This document shows, piece after piece, positions 41,191 to 53,802 of a stretch of 64,000 bases of DNA. Under the pieces are notes generated by a model that ran no database searches, was not told where the DNA came from, and saw only the letters and a list, made by a program, of their open reading frames with translations. Source of the stretch: Chelydra serpentina (taxonomy: Eukaryota > Chordata > Testudines > Chelydridae). How positions within the stretch are numbered: position 1 is the first letter of the stretch; the number at the start of each line of letters is the position of its first letter. The translations under genes were made by a program, and so were the position numbers. The stretch covers positions 44,023,001 to 44,087,000 of the forward strand of contig JBAIAC010000004.1 in the NCBI GenBank assembly GCA_037349315.1. The letters run 5' to 3'.

Positions 41191-42766
41191 TGGGGTTAGA
41201 GTGGGATGATGTAGAGTGAATTTTTGTTCTAGTCCATTAGAGAGATAGGGACAGCTACCATTTGGATCTGGATTCTGATCTGGGGTTTTGGTTCAGACCC
41301 ATCTTTAGTGATGATCATCTTATCTTTGTGGTCTTACTTGCTAATGCTAACTATTAATACGATTTATTGTAGTTGTGACTTTAAGGCTCTGTCTATGCTA
41401 CTGAACCCTAGTAGACAAAAGTATACTAAACTGTTTGACATTGAGCCCTTGTTCTTCCACCTGCACTGATGATCATCCTCTTCTGTTGGCATTGCCTGAG
41501 TTCAACACTAGTTATAGAAAAGCATGGTAGACCCTGCTGAGATGAACTCTGTTCATGTCCAAACCAGCAGGCATCTCAACACTCATTTGCCTACACTGGG
41601 AAACTTTTTTTCTCATTACTGACAAAAGGTGTCAGTAATGGGTGCTGCTGAACCAGTGTTGAAAATGGTTTAGCTACAAGTATAGATGGAACCAAACCAT
41701 GTTCAGTAGCACCTCAGAAACCATGGCTGGACCATCTAAGAGAGTTTCCCTGGTGTAGACAGGACACGGGTGTTGAAATCATTTGACAAGAGTTTTCAGC
41801 TCTACTTTGGGATGTTGTGGCTATTCAATCCCTGATCTGTCTGCAGTAAGGATGTTTTTGGAAAATTACCCACTGATATACACTGCTGGGAGCCCTCACA
41901 TAGACAGCTACTGGCTGCCAATCCTGTTTTCAGCAGCATGTTGCCTAGATTTGCTTCCAACACAGTTCTTTATATATCTGCAGCCACAGCCTGAAGAGAC
42001 TTCCAAACCCACCTCTTTGAGATTTCCATAATTAAACATAGCTAACCAGCTAATCACTCTGCAACTGCAAGGAAGGGCCCTGGGGCAGCAGACAAACTGC
42101 TGTCTGTGTTGGAATCTGTGCCAATTATTGAAAATATTTTAATGTTTGTAACTTGTAATATCTGAGGCTGATCCCTTGAGTATGTGAGTTGGGATCAGGA
42201 TATGCAGCTAGGAATACAAGGTAGTAGTCCAATACAAATAATTGGCCATCTGCAAATTGACATAAGCAAATATTCTACCGTGTATAACTGTCTATTTTCT
42301 CTTGGTGGTAGCAAACATTTTTGTCCGTCTTAATTGATGGTGTAAATCCCAAAATAAATGTTACTTTTACTGCGTGTGGAAACAGTAGAGGAAGATCTGG
42401 GTCATTGTGACCTAGAAATAAAACAGTGCCTTCTGTCTTCCAGTTCAGGCACAGCAATAGCATAGCACAAATACTCAGGAGATTGTCTCCATCCAATTAG
42501 AGACCTGAAAATATAATGGAATGTTGTGATTGCTTGCAATTAGTTACAGATGTAAGTGATTGCATCAGCATTCCAGTACCCTGCCTGGAGTACATGGAAA
42601 AATGCATTTTAAAGGGATACAATGAATAGATTATAAATTTAGCAAGTATAAATAGATTTGTCACGTAAGAGTCCCTCCCCTCCCAAACTTGACCAGGGTT
42701 ATCAACTAAAGGCACTTCATTTTGCAGGATTTCTCCAGATGTTTTTTTTGACAGTCTAGAATTTTA

Positions 42767-42768
<2 letters not shown>
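41191..42768. other. Intergenic DNA
   Basis: No gene is recognised. CTCTGTCTATGCTAC near 41388 and GTGTAGACAGGAC near 41753 could be the ends of a ~380-bp MITE, but the termini do not pair well. Confidence 0.4.

Positions 42769-42800
<32 letters not shown>
42769..42800. repeat. (AC)16 microsatellite
   Basis: Pure AC dinucleotide run. Confidence 0.98.
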
Positions 42801-42802
<2 letters not shown>

Positions 42803-43501
42803 CTAAATATAAACTGCATAAAAGTGTGTTAAAATACCTGAATGTGGTGTGTGCGCCTGTCACACATACAGTCAAACATACATCTACTTAGAAACTTCTT
42901 GTTTATCTCTTACATTCAATGAGAGTTTCTTCTGAGTAAGGACTGAAGTATAGCAGTTTTATTTGTCTGAATAAGAGAACCCTGAATTATAAGGTATCCT
43001 TGTGGAAGGATCCAGGTATTATTGTCAGATCTATTTTTAATCTCTAAATCAGTGCATATATTGTTGAGTTTTCTGCATGTGTTTATTTTATAGAAGACTT
43101 CAATTCCATTTAAATATTAGAGGAGAGGGTTTTTTAGAAATTGTGCAGTATAAGAGAGCTGTTTGACTAAATTTAAACAGATGAATATGAGGAAATTTGG
43201 CAGCCATTTGGACATCTGTATGTACAACCAGATTGAGCTGTATTCACAGCTCTCTGTACAGAGGAAGGCTTTGATGTCTCTGGTTATAATTAGTCATTCC
43301 AAAGAAAAACAGCCTCTTAAAAAGTTACCAGTGTGGGTACAGGGTTTCTCATGTGATGCTGACAGCGACCTTCCATGGAAAATATAGGGTGAACTTCTAA
43401 TTCCCTCAAATGTAGTGTGTGCCTTTCTGCTTTTGTCCCTTTGGATTATTTGCTTATGGCAATATGCTTCTGTCATTCCTCTCAATTGTAGTGAACTATG
43501 T
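42801..43501. other. Intergenic DNA, nothing recognised
   Basis: AT-rich, no repeat signature or coding frame I can support. Confidence 0.5.
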
Positions 43502-43509
43502 CACAGAAC

Positions 43510-43670
43510 CAGGGCCGGCTCTAGCTTTTTGGCCGCCCCAAGCGCAAAAAAAATGGCCACCGGTGAACTGACGAAGCAAACTGCCGCCCCAAGAATCCCC
43601 GGACTACCACCCCTTACAAGGCACCGCCCCAGGCACATGCTTTCTCGTCTGGTGCCTGGAGCTGGCCCTG
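43510..43670. mobile_element. hAT-type MITE (161 bp)
   Basis: Termini CAGGGCCGGCTCTAG and, as reverse complement, CAGGGCCAGCTCCAG are flanked by a perfect 8-bp duplication CACAGAAC (43502-43509 and 43671-43678). Noncoding. Confidence 0.9.
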
Positions 43671-43933
43671 CACAGAACTTTCTTGTTTCAAGTCATTAAG
43701 GGAGAAACTTATTTCAGTGACGATAGCTTACAGCAGGTCGTACACATGATATAAGTCCCATCTTAAAAGCCAGTCCTAAGGTCCCCTCTGTCAAGCTGCC
43801 ATTAACTGTAATGGGAGTTTGCCCAAGGAAGGACTGATCTAAGTATTTAGGACTAACTCCTGAAGTGTAGTTTGTGTGGGACTTTTGCATGTGAGTGTTT
43901 CAACCTCACTAAATTGTTGGGTCATTATACACT

Positions 43934-44206
43934 GTAATTAATTATAGGTTTCAGTGTAGTAGCCGTGTTAGTCTGTGTCAGCAAAACGAAAATAAGAGAG
44001 AAAAACTTGTAGCACCTTAGAGACTAACAAATTTATTTCAGCATAAGCTTTCGTGGGTTAGTACCCACTTCATCGGATGCTGTATGTTTCATTCCATGCA
44101 TCCCATGAAGTGGGTACTAACCCACGAAAGCTTATGCTGAAATAAATGTGTTAGTCTCTAAGGTGCTACAAGTTTTTCTTTCTTATTTTCGTTTTGTAAT
44201 TAATTA
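43934..44206. mobile_element. Inverted-duplicate retro-insertion with 11-bp TSD
   Basis: Arms 43982-44073 and 44105-44196 are near-perfect inverse copies (92 nt each) around a 31-nt spacer. A single-copy head at 43945-43981 precedes the left arm. The whole is flanked by GTAATTAATTA at 43934-43944 and 44196-44206. The body contains AAGCTTTCGTGGGT, also present in the insertion at 57326. The duplication length points to target-primed reverse transcription rather than a DNA transposon. The family is not assigned. Confidence 0.85.
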
Positions 44207-44740
44207 GTAACCTAAAATGAAGTGTAATGCCTCATTTCATAGAGTCAAATTCCGGGAGTGCCTACAGTAGTACTTGGTATGTCCTCTTGTGGTGTTTTAT
44301 TCTGACCTTACACTTTGGTATGTTTTTCAATCTACTCACCTACTTTCCATAATTATCTTACTATTGTGATGGGCAGCAGTAGAAGACTATCTGAGTACAA
44401 TGTCTTCCATATAAAACCAGTAGCTTTGTTCATAGTGGACTTCATGGAGACTTTGGCACTTCTCCCTTTTTGGAGACAGAACTCTGCTTGTGGTGTCCTT
44501 TTTTTTTTCTTTTTCTTTTTTTTGGGGGGGGGGGCGGCAAGAGGGTGGAGAAGGCTTTGGGACTAGAAGGCGTGTTTGAGTTTCAAGTATTGTTTATTGT
44601 GGAAAGGCTTTCTTAAAGATGAAGGCTTTGCCATGTTTCCTAAAGACAGTCAGGCACAAGATTTGCCTGATCTGTTCTGGAAGCTTGTTTCATAGGGATC
44701 AAGTTATGACAGAGAATGCTTTGTCCCCAGCTCTCAGCTG
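44207..44740. other. Intergenic DNA
   Basis: No gene is recognised. It contains a T-rich tract running into a G run at about 44500-44534. Confidence 0.45.
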
Positions 44741-44945
44741 TGTAACCCTTCTGCTGGGTGGAGTCAGCAGCAACAAGGGCTGGGTTCAATATCTAGGGGT
44801 TCCTCTTAACAAAATAGAACCAGTGTGAGCCCCTACCCAGTAACCTGGGGAAACTAAACACCATCCCAGGTGCTTCTAAGAGTCAACACTTCCCCTCTCA
44901 CAAACACTGAGTCTGTGCGTAACAAATGCTTTTATTAAAAGGGAA
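44741..44945 (-). repeat. Older LTR-like repeat, second copy
   Basis: The reverse complement matches the flanks of the LTR at 39815-41013. On minus it contains AATAAA in CTTTTAATAAAAGC. It serves as the uninterrupted reference for the 39-41 kb copy. Confidence 0.6.
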
Positions 44946-44949
44946 CCCA

Positions 44950-45290
44950 GCATTAATTTGGGGAAAACACCACAATTCAAAAGCCTGCTGTGCTCATGGG
45001 GCTGGAGCCATGGAGAAGGGGAGCAGCTGCATTCTGTACCACCTGGAGACTATGCATCATCTTCACACTCAGCTTCAGATGCAATCAGTTAATGTAATCC
45101 AGCTTGGCAGTGATAAATGCATGGATCACTGTGGCCAAGTCCAAATCCAAGAGGAAGGGATGAAGCTTCCTAGCAAGCAGGAGGTGAAAGGAGGCACTTT
45201 TGGCAACTGATAGTACTTTGTCATCCAAGCTTAGCGAGGAGTCCCAGGATCCTAAGGTGTTGCACCCTGATGCCACCCCCCGCATCTCCC
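44950..45290 (-). pseudogene. L2/CR1-lineage LINE ORF2 fragment
   Basis: Minus-strand translation gives DSSLSLDDKVLSVAKSASFH, then LARKLHPFLLDLDLATVIHA and KLDYIN, continuing in a shifted frame as SLQVVQNAAAPLLHG. These are landmarks of the post-RT region of CR1/L2 LINE proteins. It is truncated on both sides. It is related to the longer fragment at 48560-49765. Confidence 0.82.
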
Positions 45291-48200
45291 AGTGGTCGCA
45301 TGTAGATACTGAAGAAAAACAGGGATAATAATCATCCCTGAAGAACTGTTACCCATTACCACTGTGAGTTCTCTAGTGGCTCTCATCATTCCTCGCCAAA
45401 TAGTGCTGGGCCATCTACTCCGATGATAATGAGGAAACTAATATTTTACTTGCCCATCAAGAAAAAAATTACCCCATTTCATGCTAGGGCAAGTGAACTT
45501 TTGCCAGACGGGGTTAATTACCTCAAAATTCTTTTTTAAAAACAAAACAAAAAATCCCAACCCTTTTAACTAGAATTTTATATTTCACTTCTCAATCGGT
45601 ACTCTACTTTCCTTCTAAAATTCTCACTTCTAACACTGTCTGCTGTTAGATGCTGTACTCCCAGCTACTTTGAATTACATAGCAATCCTCTCTCTCATTA
45701 TTCCGAAACTCTCTGAATCTGTTCAAAGTGCTTCTTTTTCAATCGTGAAGTTATAATTAAGGTAGATTTCAGCTCTTATTATGCACAAGTCCAAACTACA
45801 ATGCCTGTTATCAGAAAACTGCTCCCAATACCAGTTTTTCATGACTGATCCACATTCACAGTAATCATCATGATAGTGGAATGAAGAGGGAGAGCTTTAC
45901 TTTGTGGCAGAATCTTCACTGTATTCTTTGCATCAAATGACATGAGGTTATGTTATATTTCAACCCAGTTTTAATAAAGGTTTCCTGCTAGGGATGTTCT
46001 TTTCCAAAGGGATCCATCTATGCTCTATGTATGACAAAAGGGGCCACCCCTTTATGACCAGAAATTTCTAGCATGTGAAATCTCTGAAGCAATAATAAAC
46101 AGACATTAGTAATTACAGAAAGGTTCTTCATTAATCAGAGCCTCCATCTGGATGAAGGGGGTAATAATAGGGATCAGAATGTTCAAGGAGTCCCAGGGGA
46201 ATGCAAAGGTAAGACACTAAAACAGGGCAATTGTCTGAAACACCCGCTGTCTGTAGCTATTTCCACAGCAGTGTTTATATGAATCATCTGGATTATACTA
46301 AACACTTTTACAGGTGATATTATTCAAGTCTGAGAGTCAGCTGCATTACCACTTTCATACCTCACTGTCTGACAGTCGGGCAAAGAATTAACAAGTTATT
46401 TGCAAATGTATCATAGGAGTAGATTATTTGACTAATACTATTCTGTCATCTCTACATTCAAAGCAGCCTCAAAGCACATTGTCGTCTCCTCATTTTATCC
46501 ACTTTCCACACACAATAAAGCTTGCCTGCCTTGGACACCTATACAACCAGTTTTCTTCATTCCTAGGGGAAATACTGTAAAAGTGCTTTCTTGTTTATGA
46601 AACTCTAAACCTTGATGTTAGGAAGAGGGAGCTTTTTAAAGTGTCTGTGCTAGTGGGGAGGAAGGTCATTTAGTACCCAGCTATGACAACACTGGATTGT
46701 CATTGGAGAGAAAAATACACACATGTTACTACTGCCAGTCCCTTAACAATTTGCTCTCCCCTTTCTGGAGACCATGTTGCTTCTGAGATGTGAAATTGGG
46801 CCAGGGGACGGGAATAAAATCCTGGTATAGTGGAACCATCAAGATATGCTGTACTGAGTAGCCATCAGATCTTCTTATGGTCACTCTTGTGCACGCATGC
46901 GCGCGCGCTCTCTCTCTGACCCTTGTGTTGTGCTCTGTTATATAGAGATTGTGAGCTCTTTGGGGAAAATACTTGTTTTAACATCTTTTGGGATGCTTGA
47001 CATAAAGTACAATTTTATTATATTGTGGGACATGGTTTCTTGTACTGATATCACTTTATCCAGTATCTCAATACCTTAACATCCCTGTTGACTTGATTGA
47101 ATTGACTTAAAATTTGCAAAGATTATTTGATCAGTGTAGTATCCGTTCAATATCTGATGTATCTTCTATCTGGGGATTAACTCTACCTAGAGTGGGTAGA
47201 CTAGATGACCTCAATGACTTTCCACATCTAACTTCTGTGACTGATTGTAGCAGAGCGTCTCCAGATGCTTTCTTGTCGTCATAATTTAACATATAAAATG
47301 ATCTCCATAGACTTGCATGTAGATCATTCTCTCATTTAATGTTGACAGCATAATGATGTCTCCAAAGATTTAAAGTGACAGTGAGGCTGTTGAGAGAGCA
47401 TTCACTCCCATTAAGGTGAACTCGTGTAGTGAAAAGAAACAACTGAGTATTCTCTGCAGCTGTTTTGTCCCAGTGTGTGAACCATTTATCATTTTAAATC
47501 TTTCCACCTTCAAGATACTAATAGCCAAAAATCCATGGTAAAGCATAACTTCAAAATAGGCCACTTTAAATTAATTGGACTATCTGCACCTGTGCATTAA
47601 ACATAAGGCACCCATAATCTGGTCTATTTAATCAAAATGACATGATCTGTTCTATAGAGGTTTCTATACCAAACTCACACTGAGCACCTTCCAGAAGTGT
47701 GTTAAGCAACATGACTCCCCATTTGTCACATGCTGGTTCTAATTCCCTCCCCAGAGGGAGAAGCAAGTGCTGGGGGTGTTTTATTATGGTAGGTTAATTA
47801 TGTATTTTATAAATATACTGTGACACTCTACCTGAAAGTAGCACCCTGGAACCCCCATATTCACCACTGTCCTAATTGTATTGTACAAAATATGCCTTGT
47901 GAGGTATAATTTTAAAAGTCTTGATTTGTTGAACATTAATATCCTGTTGGATTGTATGTGCTATCATTGTATGTGAAGTTATGAAGTACTGCTAGATGTG
48001 CTATTTAAATATATCTATCTTCCTGTAGCTAATAAATCTGTGTTTATATCTTACCTAAAACAGTGGGATTTTTCCAATCAAAGTGCTTGGGAAATCTCAG
48101 ATGACAAAGGCTAGTATATGTCCACTCTACACTTAGGAAGTGGCACACTACTTACTGAGCTTGCACTGCCCAAGGGAGCCTTGAGGAGTGTAAGATGGTA

Positions 48201-48555
48201 CAGTTCTGGGGTGCAAGACTGAGAGCTGGGGGGAATTGTCTGAAGCCTCTCTATTGATGGTTCATGAATGGCTGGGAGATCATTCATGTAACTCAGTTGG
48301 GATCTGTCCCTGCCTGTAGATGTCTGTGTAAGTACAGTGCCTGTCAGATGCTTGTAGCTTGAGAGTAGCATCCTCGTGCGAGGGACAGCCCAGGCTGGTG
48401 GGTTTATAGTAGAGAAGGCAAGTTCAAAGAAACGTGGCTTGCACTTGGAGCAGAAAGTGGTGAGGTTTCTGATAGTCCTTAGCTATGGGGAAGGTTCATT
48501 CTGCAGTCTTGGGCTGCCCTCTAAGAAAATTCAGTCTCCCGCATAGCTGAGCTGC
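45291..48555. other. Intergenic DNA, no gene recognised
   Basis: Mostly AT-rich. A segment near 46945 (TTGTGAGCTCTTTGGGG) and one at 47815-48000 resemble degraded interspersed repeats but I cannot name them. A short alternating purine-pyrimidine stretch, CGCATGCGCGCGCGC, lies at about 46895. Confidence 0.4.
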
Positions 48556-48559
48556 TCTC

Positions 48560-49765
48560 TTCTTTTGATGAGAGTTCCATTGTGCCAGAGGAGCGGTGCT
48601 GTTGACCGCAGTCTCTTCAGATATCCTGGGGCCAGGCCATGGAGCACTTTGAAGATCAGGACCAAGATCTTGAGCTGGATTTGAAATTCTGTGGGAAGCC
48701 AGTGTAAACAGCAGAGGACAGATGTGATATGCTCACAATAGCCTGTGTTGCTGAGGAGTTGTGCTGAAGCATTATGTACTACTTAGAGTTTTTCCTAAAT
48801 GCTCAAAGTTTCATGCCCAGGGATATAATATTGCTGTAGTCCGGCTGAGAAGTGACGAAGGCATGAATGACTGAGACCAGGGCTTGGCCTGCCAGAACGG
48901 GATGGAGTCTCCTAGCCAGCTGGATCCGTTAGGAAGCGTTACTTGAGGTTGTTGCTACGTGAGAGCTCAGCATCAGCGAGGAATCCAAGAGAACTTTTAG
49001 ACGACAGACTGAATTGGCCTATTGTGGATTTGAACTTTAGATCAATAGAGATTGCGCTGTGACTGCAAACTCTTCAGAATACTCTTCTCTGCCCACCAGT
49101 ATCACCACCGTTTTGCTCAGTTAGATGAAGTGTTCAGCTTCAGCCATCAGCTGATCTCATCCAAACACTGAGTGATCTTGGTGGCAGTGGTGTGGATCGT
49201 ATGTGGTGAAGGATAGGTAGGGCTGGGTACTATCTACCTATTGCTGGCACTCGTGTCCATGTTGTGTGCCTGATTTTTACCTAGTCGTTGCATGTAGATG
49301 TCTAAAAGGTCTGGAAAGAGAACTGACCTGTGGGACTCCCCAAATGAGGGTTCTAGAGGTAGAGGTGCAGCTAGTTTCCCATCACATGGGTATGTCCCTC
49401 TAGGAAGGACTCAAACCATTTTAGTGCCTTACTTTGGACCCCTACCACCTGTCTCAGGTGATATGGCAGTAGTTCGTGGTCAATAGCATTGAATGCTACA
49501 GAGAGGATGAAGAAAATGAGAATGGACATCTGGTCTCTCTCCCTTTACAGGAGATCATCCGTCTGTACCACTAAAGCTGTTTTGGTTCTGTATCCTGGCC
49601 TGAATCCAAATTGTGCTGGGTCTAGAATGCTAGCTTCAGTTAGATGGGCCTATATGGCTCCGTTATATACCAACGTGCCAGAAGGCTATGGGCCAATGTG
49701 GCATTCAGCTGGACAAAATGTAGATGTCCTTGTATTATTGCCACTGTAGATGCTGGAGGGAGACT
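48560..49765 (-). pseudogene. L2-like LINE ORF2, degenerate
   Basis: On minus, in order: FGFRPGYRTKTALVV, a motif-A relic (SVAFNAIDHELL), LKWFESFLEGHTHVMGN, FGVPQ, a degenerate IYMQRLG, VLLDSSLMLSSHVATTSS, VSVIHAFVTSQPDYSN and LHWLPTEFQIQLKILVLIFK with VLHGLAPGYL. The IYM-x2-LG motif and overall order fit the L2 group of the CR1/L2 lineage. Many frameshifts and stops are present and the catalytic YADD is not visible. The N-terminal endonuclease is missing, so this is a 5'-truncated fossil. Confidence 0.85.
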
Positions 49766-50931
49766 TTAGGATTCTTCTATAATTAAACTGCAGCAGATAA
49801 TTCTCCCTTGTAATTACTGGATGTCCCAATTTAGCGCTTAAAACCTTCAGATTACATTTCACTGGTGGTATCCTAAACAGACTTATGTAGTCTCTCTCAC
49901 TTGCAGCTTGAAAGAATAGTCTGGCAATATACAAATCCCCTGCCTCTTCACATTCTCCTTCAGGCAGCAGATACTAGAATTCTATTTTAGAAAGACTAAA
50001 GGTTTGTAGGAGTAGATATTCAGGTTTTTGTAATCTTACCCAATCATCTTGCAGAGAGCTCACATAGGCGATGCTAATATGAATGCTGCACTTTGTAACT
50101 GAGTTCACAACTTTTAAAATCTGTTAGATTGTCTATCACTATATGCACGCACACAAATTCCTGACTATGAACACACAAAGTGGTAATTATGAAAGTTAAA
50201 ATTTGATCTGAAAATCGTTTAGATTTTTCATCATCTCCATAAAACTATTTGTAAGCTATTTCCTAGCCCTGCCACTAGATAAAGAATATATGATGTGATA
50301 TAAAGGTGTTATGAATGTTACAATCCCAAACTCATGTCTCTAAGTGGCAAAGCGAGTGCCAGTTGTCAAATGAATGTTGACACAACTTTATACCACGCAG
50401 CCATGTATCTTCTTTATGCTATGTATTTTCTAGGAAAAACTATTTTAAAAAGCTGAAGAAGCTTATTGGTACTATAGTTCATGTTGTCAGGTGGCCTTTG
50501 TTCCAGTCCGACTGCACAATCCTTTGAGACATTTCTAAAATGCACTACATCCCTTAACTTTTCTATTTGTAAGTATATCATGATTTTAAGTAGAGCTGAG
50601 TGGAGAAAGGTGATTTAGTTTCATGGAGGATTTTGATTTGATTTTGTTCCAATTTGGAGTGAACCCCCAAATTTTCAAAGTTCTCCACACAAGGGAATGG
50701 AGCCCTGGCTTCAGGGCAGTCTGCCTGGTGGGCTGGGCTCGAGTTGCAGACTCTGGAAACCCTGAGAGCCTAGGCTGCCGAGGAGCCATGAGCCTGACAT
50801 TCAGGCTCTCTGCCCCCCATCAGCGCACCTAGCCTGGGTTCTGTCGGAACTTTGTTGAAAATGAACCATCTGCATGGAACACTTCTAGTTCAATGCGCTG
50901 GAAAACTTCATTGGAATTCTGGCTAGCCCTA
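49766..50931. other. Intergenic DNA
   Basis: No gene is recognised. The GC-richer part at 50590-50890 looks like an interspersed repeat of unknown type. Confidence 0.4.
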
Positions 50932-51125
50932 GGGCCGCTGTACACTAGAAGCACTACATTCGTACTGTAGCGCATCTGGTGAAGAGACTCTATGCCAATG
51001 GAAGAGCGTCTCCCCACAACACAATGCTGGTGTGGACAGTGCTTTGGTCTCTGTAACTTGCGTCTCTTTCACACCCCTGAGCGGCATAAGCTAAATCGAC
51101 TTAAGTGGTGGTGTAGACCTGTCCC
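50932..51125. mobile_element. Harbinger-type MITE
   Basis: Termini GGGCCGCTGTACACTA and, as reverse complement, GGGACAGGTCTACACCAC resemble the Harbinger ends in this window. The interior has CACACCCCTGAGCGGCATAAG, seen in related form in the other MITEs here. No clean 3-bp duplication is seen. Confidence 0.55.
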
Positions 51126-51844
51126 CAGTTTTAAGGACTGATATTTCCTAAGCCATTAGGACTGGAAACAATGGTCTAACACCATCAGAAAGGGAAGACT
51201 TGCCATCTTTCTAAAGGAATTTGACCTTTAACTTGTCACTGGTCTAGAATTGAATATTGCCTGTCCTTTTGTTTTGAAAATTCTGCATCTGGCAGGAAGG
51301 ACCAAAATATAACTGGCAGATTTTTTAAAAAATGAGTGGGTTGGGTTTTTGTTTTTTGTTTGGAAAGCTGCTCAGAGTTCCAGAATACTAGATACAGCCC
51401 TGGCAGAGATGGATTAGCAAGCAGGTGAGGTGGTCAGACTTGTCACTCTGAGATCACCAGCACATCTGTGGTGTCTACATATCTGTAGATGACATTAATA
51501 TCACAACCTCTAGTACAAGTTCAATAAACTAAATAGAAACTAATCAGATAGTCAGTCTTGTTTGTTTTATATCCATTCTAGCGAATGTCTACACAGCCCT
51601 AGTCCAAGTTGAAGAGTTAGATACCAGGAGATCTTCTCCAGCTGTGAAATGCAAAACATGTAAAGTAATAGTAGCGCAAAGAAAGGGAATGAGTTTCCCT
51701 TTTTCTCCTCCTATGAAACTATCACTTGGATGTGCAGAAAAGAATAGAGGGGAAGAGGAAACTGTAAGGAGAGTCTTGCTGTGTATTTAATTGCACAAAT
51801 ATTTAATTTTTAAATTATACTAATAAAAGCTATCCCTGAACAGC
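51126..51844. other. Intergenic DNA, nothing recognised
   Basis: No coding or repeat signature that I can support. Confidence 0.5.
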
Positions 51845-52187
51845 TAAGGGCATAGCTACACTGGCAGTTACAGCGCTGCTCAGAGAGCGCTGAAGGGAAA
51901 CCACTGTTGTGTGTTCACACTGTCAGCTGCCTACGCAATAGAGTGTTCACGCTTGCGGCAGTATTCGGAGCAGTGCACTCTAGAGAGCTATCCCAGAGAG
52001 CATCTCTTTTTCTCTTCTGCCGCTAAGAGTGGTGGGAAGATGGAGTGGGTCGCAGGGCATCCTGGGTCCTGTTCCAGTGCCCCATGATGCATTGCTTCAC
52101 ATCCCAGCAATCTGTGCTTCCGTCCACATTTGGCAGCATCTTTCAATGGTTTGTGTACTGCACACTTTGCCTCTTCAGTCTGCAGGA

Positions 52188-53382
52188 ATGGATCCCAAAC
52201 TGTTGACCAGTATGCTGCTCGCTCTGACCAACACGTCATGAGTGGCAGTGGAGTTATTCCTTAAACTACAAAGGCAAGAGGAGTGTGACATTGATCTTGC
52301 CACACATACTAGCTACGACACGAGATTGCTTGTGTCATTCACGGAGGTGCTGACCACAGTGGAACACCACTTTTGGGCTCAGGAAACAAACACTGAGTGG
52401 TGGGATCACATCTGGGATGACGAGCAGTGGCTGCAGAATTTCACATGAGGAAAGCCACATTCATGGGACTGTGTGATGCACAGCAGGGCTGGGGCAAGCT
52501 CAGGGACATGAGAATGAGAGCTACCCTGCTGTTGGAGAAGCACATGACAATTGCACTGTGGAAGCTGGCTACTCCAGACTGCTACCGATTGGTCGCTAAC
52601 CAGTTCACAGTGGGAAAGTTGACTGTTGGACTCATGTTGATGGAAGTGTGCAGGACCATTAATCTCCCCCTACTCCGAAAGACCATGACTCTGGGCAAAG
52701 TGCATGACATTGTGGATGACTTTGCACAAATGGGCTTCTCTAACTGTGGAGGGACGATAGGTGGCACGCATATTCCAATTCTGCCACTAGACCACCTAGC
52801 CACTGAGTACATTAATCTCAAGGGGTATTTCTCAATGGTTCTCCAGGTGCTTGTGGATCACTGTGGGCATTTAACAAACATTAACACAGGCTGGTCTGGA
52901 AAGGTGCATGACGCACGCGTCTTTCAGAACACAGGCCTGTTCAGGAAACTGCAAGCAGGGACTTTTTTCCCAGACCAGAAGATCACCATAGGGGAAGTCG
53001 AAATGTCCATTGTGACCTTGCCTACCCCTTAATGCTGTGGCTTCTGAAGCATACATGGGGCAACTTGACAGCAGCAAGGAGCAGTTCAGCAACAGGCTGA
53101 GCAAGTGCAGAATGACTGTGAAGTGTGCTTTTGGCCATTTAAAGGCCCGCTGGCGCTGCCTCTATGGGAAGATGGACCTGGCCGATGACAATATTCCTAT
53201 GCTTAAAGCCGCATGCTGTACACTCCATAATATTTGTGATGGGAAGGGTGAAAGCTTCACTCAGGGCTGGACCACTGAGGCTCAGTGCCTGGAGGCTGAG
53301 GTTGAACAGCCAGAAACTAGTGCTATTAGAGGGCGCAGTGCAGGGCCATAAGGATCAGGGATGCCTTGAGGCAGCAATTTGA
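52188..53382 (+). pseudogene. Harbinger transposase, inactivated (H2)
   Basis: The ATG at 52188 starts MDPKLLTSMLLALTNTS and meets a stop at once. The remaining core is readable in two further frames (52427-53032 and 53037-53382). The first two acidic residues remain in GGTIGGTHIP-like and KVHDARVF contexts, although the first Asp is changed to Gly (IGG for IDG). The catalytic Glu is replaced by Lys (VKCAFGHLKARWR), and a frameshift falls near 53029. It cannot encode an active enzyme. AATAAA lies at about 53532. Confidence 0.9.
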
Positions 53383-53802
53383 AGCTGAAAGCAACTAATA
53401 TTTATTGCTATGCTCGGGAGTTCAGTGCTTGTAATGCTAGGAGGTGCTTGTGATTGGTGAAGACAATGCAACATGAAGGTTTCATATGATTGTCTGTTGC
53501 TTTGCAGGGCTCTGTTTGCTTTCAATTAAAAGAATAAAGATTGCTTTCAAATCAACACAATTCTTTTCTTAAAAAACAATAACTGGAGGAGTCAAACAAA
53601 AAAAAACCATCAGCAGTTTAGGGGATGGGAGAAGGGAAGGTCCCAGGAGGAGGTGGGGTCCTGGGATGGCTAAAGATTTGTGTATGTCCAGGGATCTTAT
53701 CCAACCTTCTTTGGAGTACAATGCAGTGGGTACTGTACTTCAGCAGGGCTAAACTGCAGAGGGATGGGTGTTGAGTGCAGTGGGCACTGGGAGTCTGCAG
53801 GG

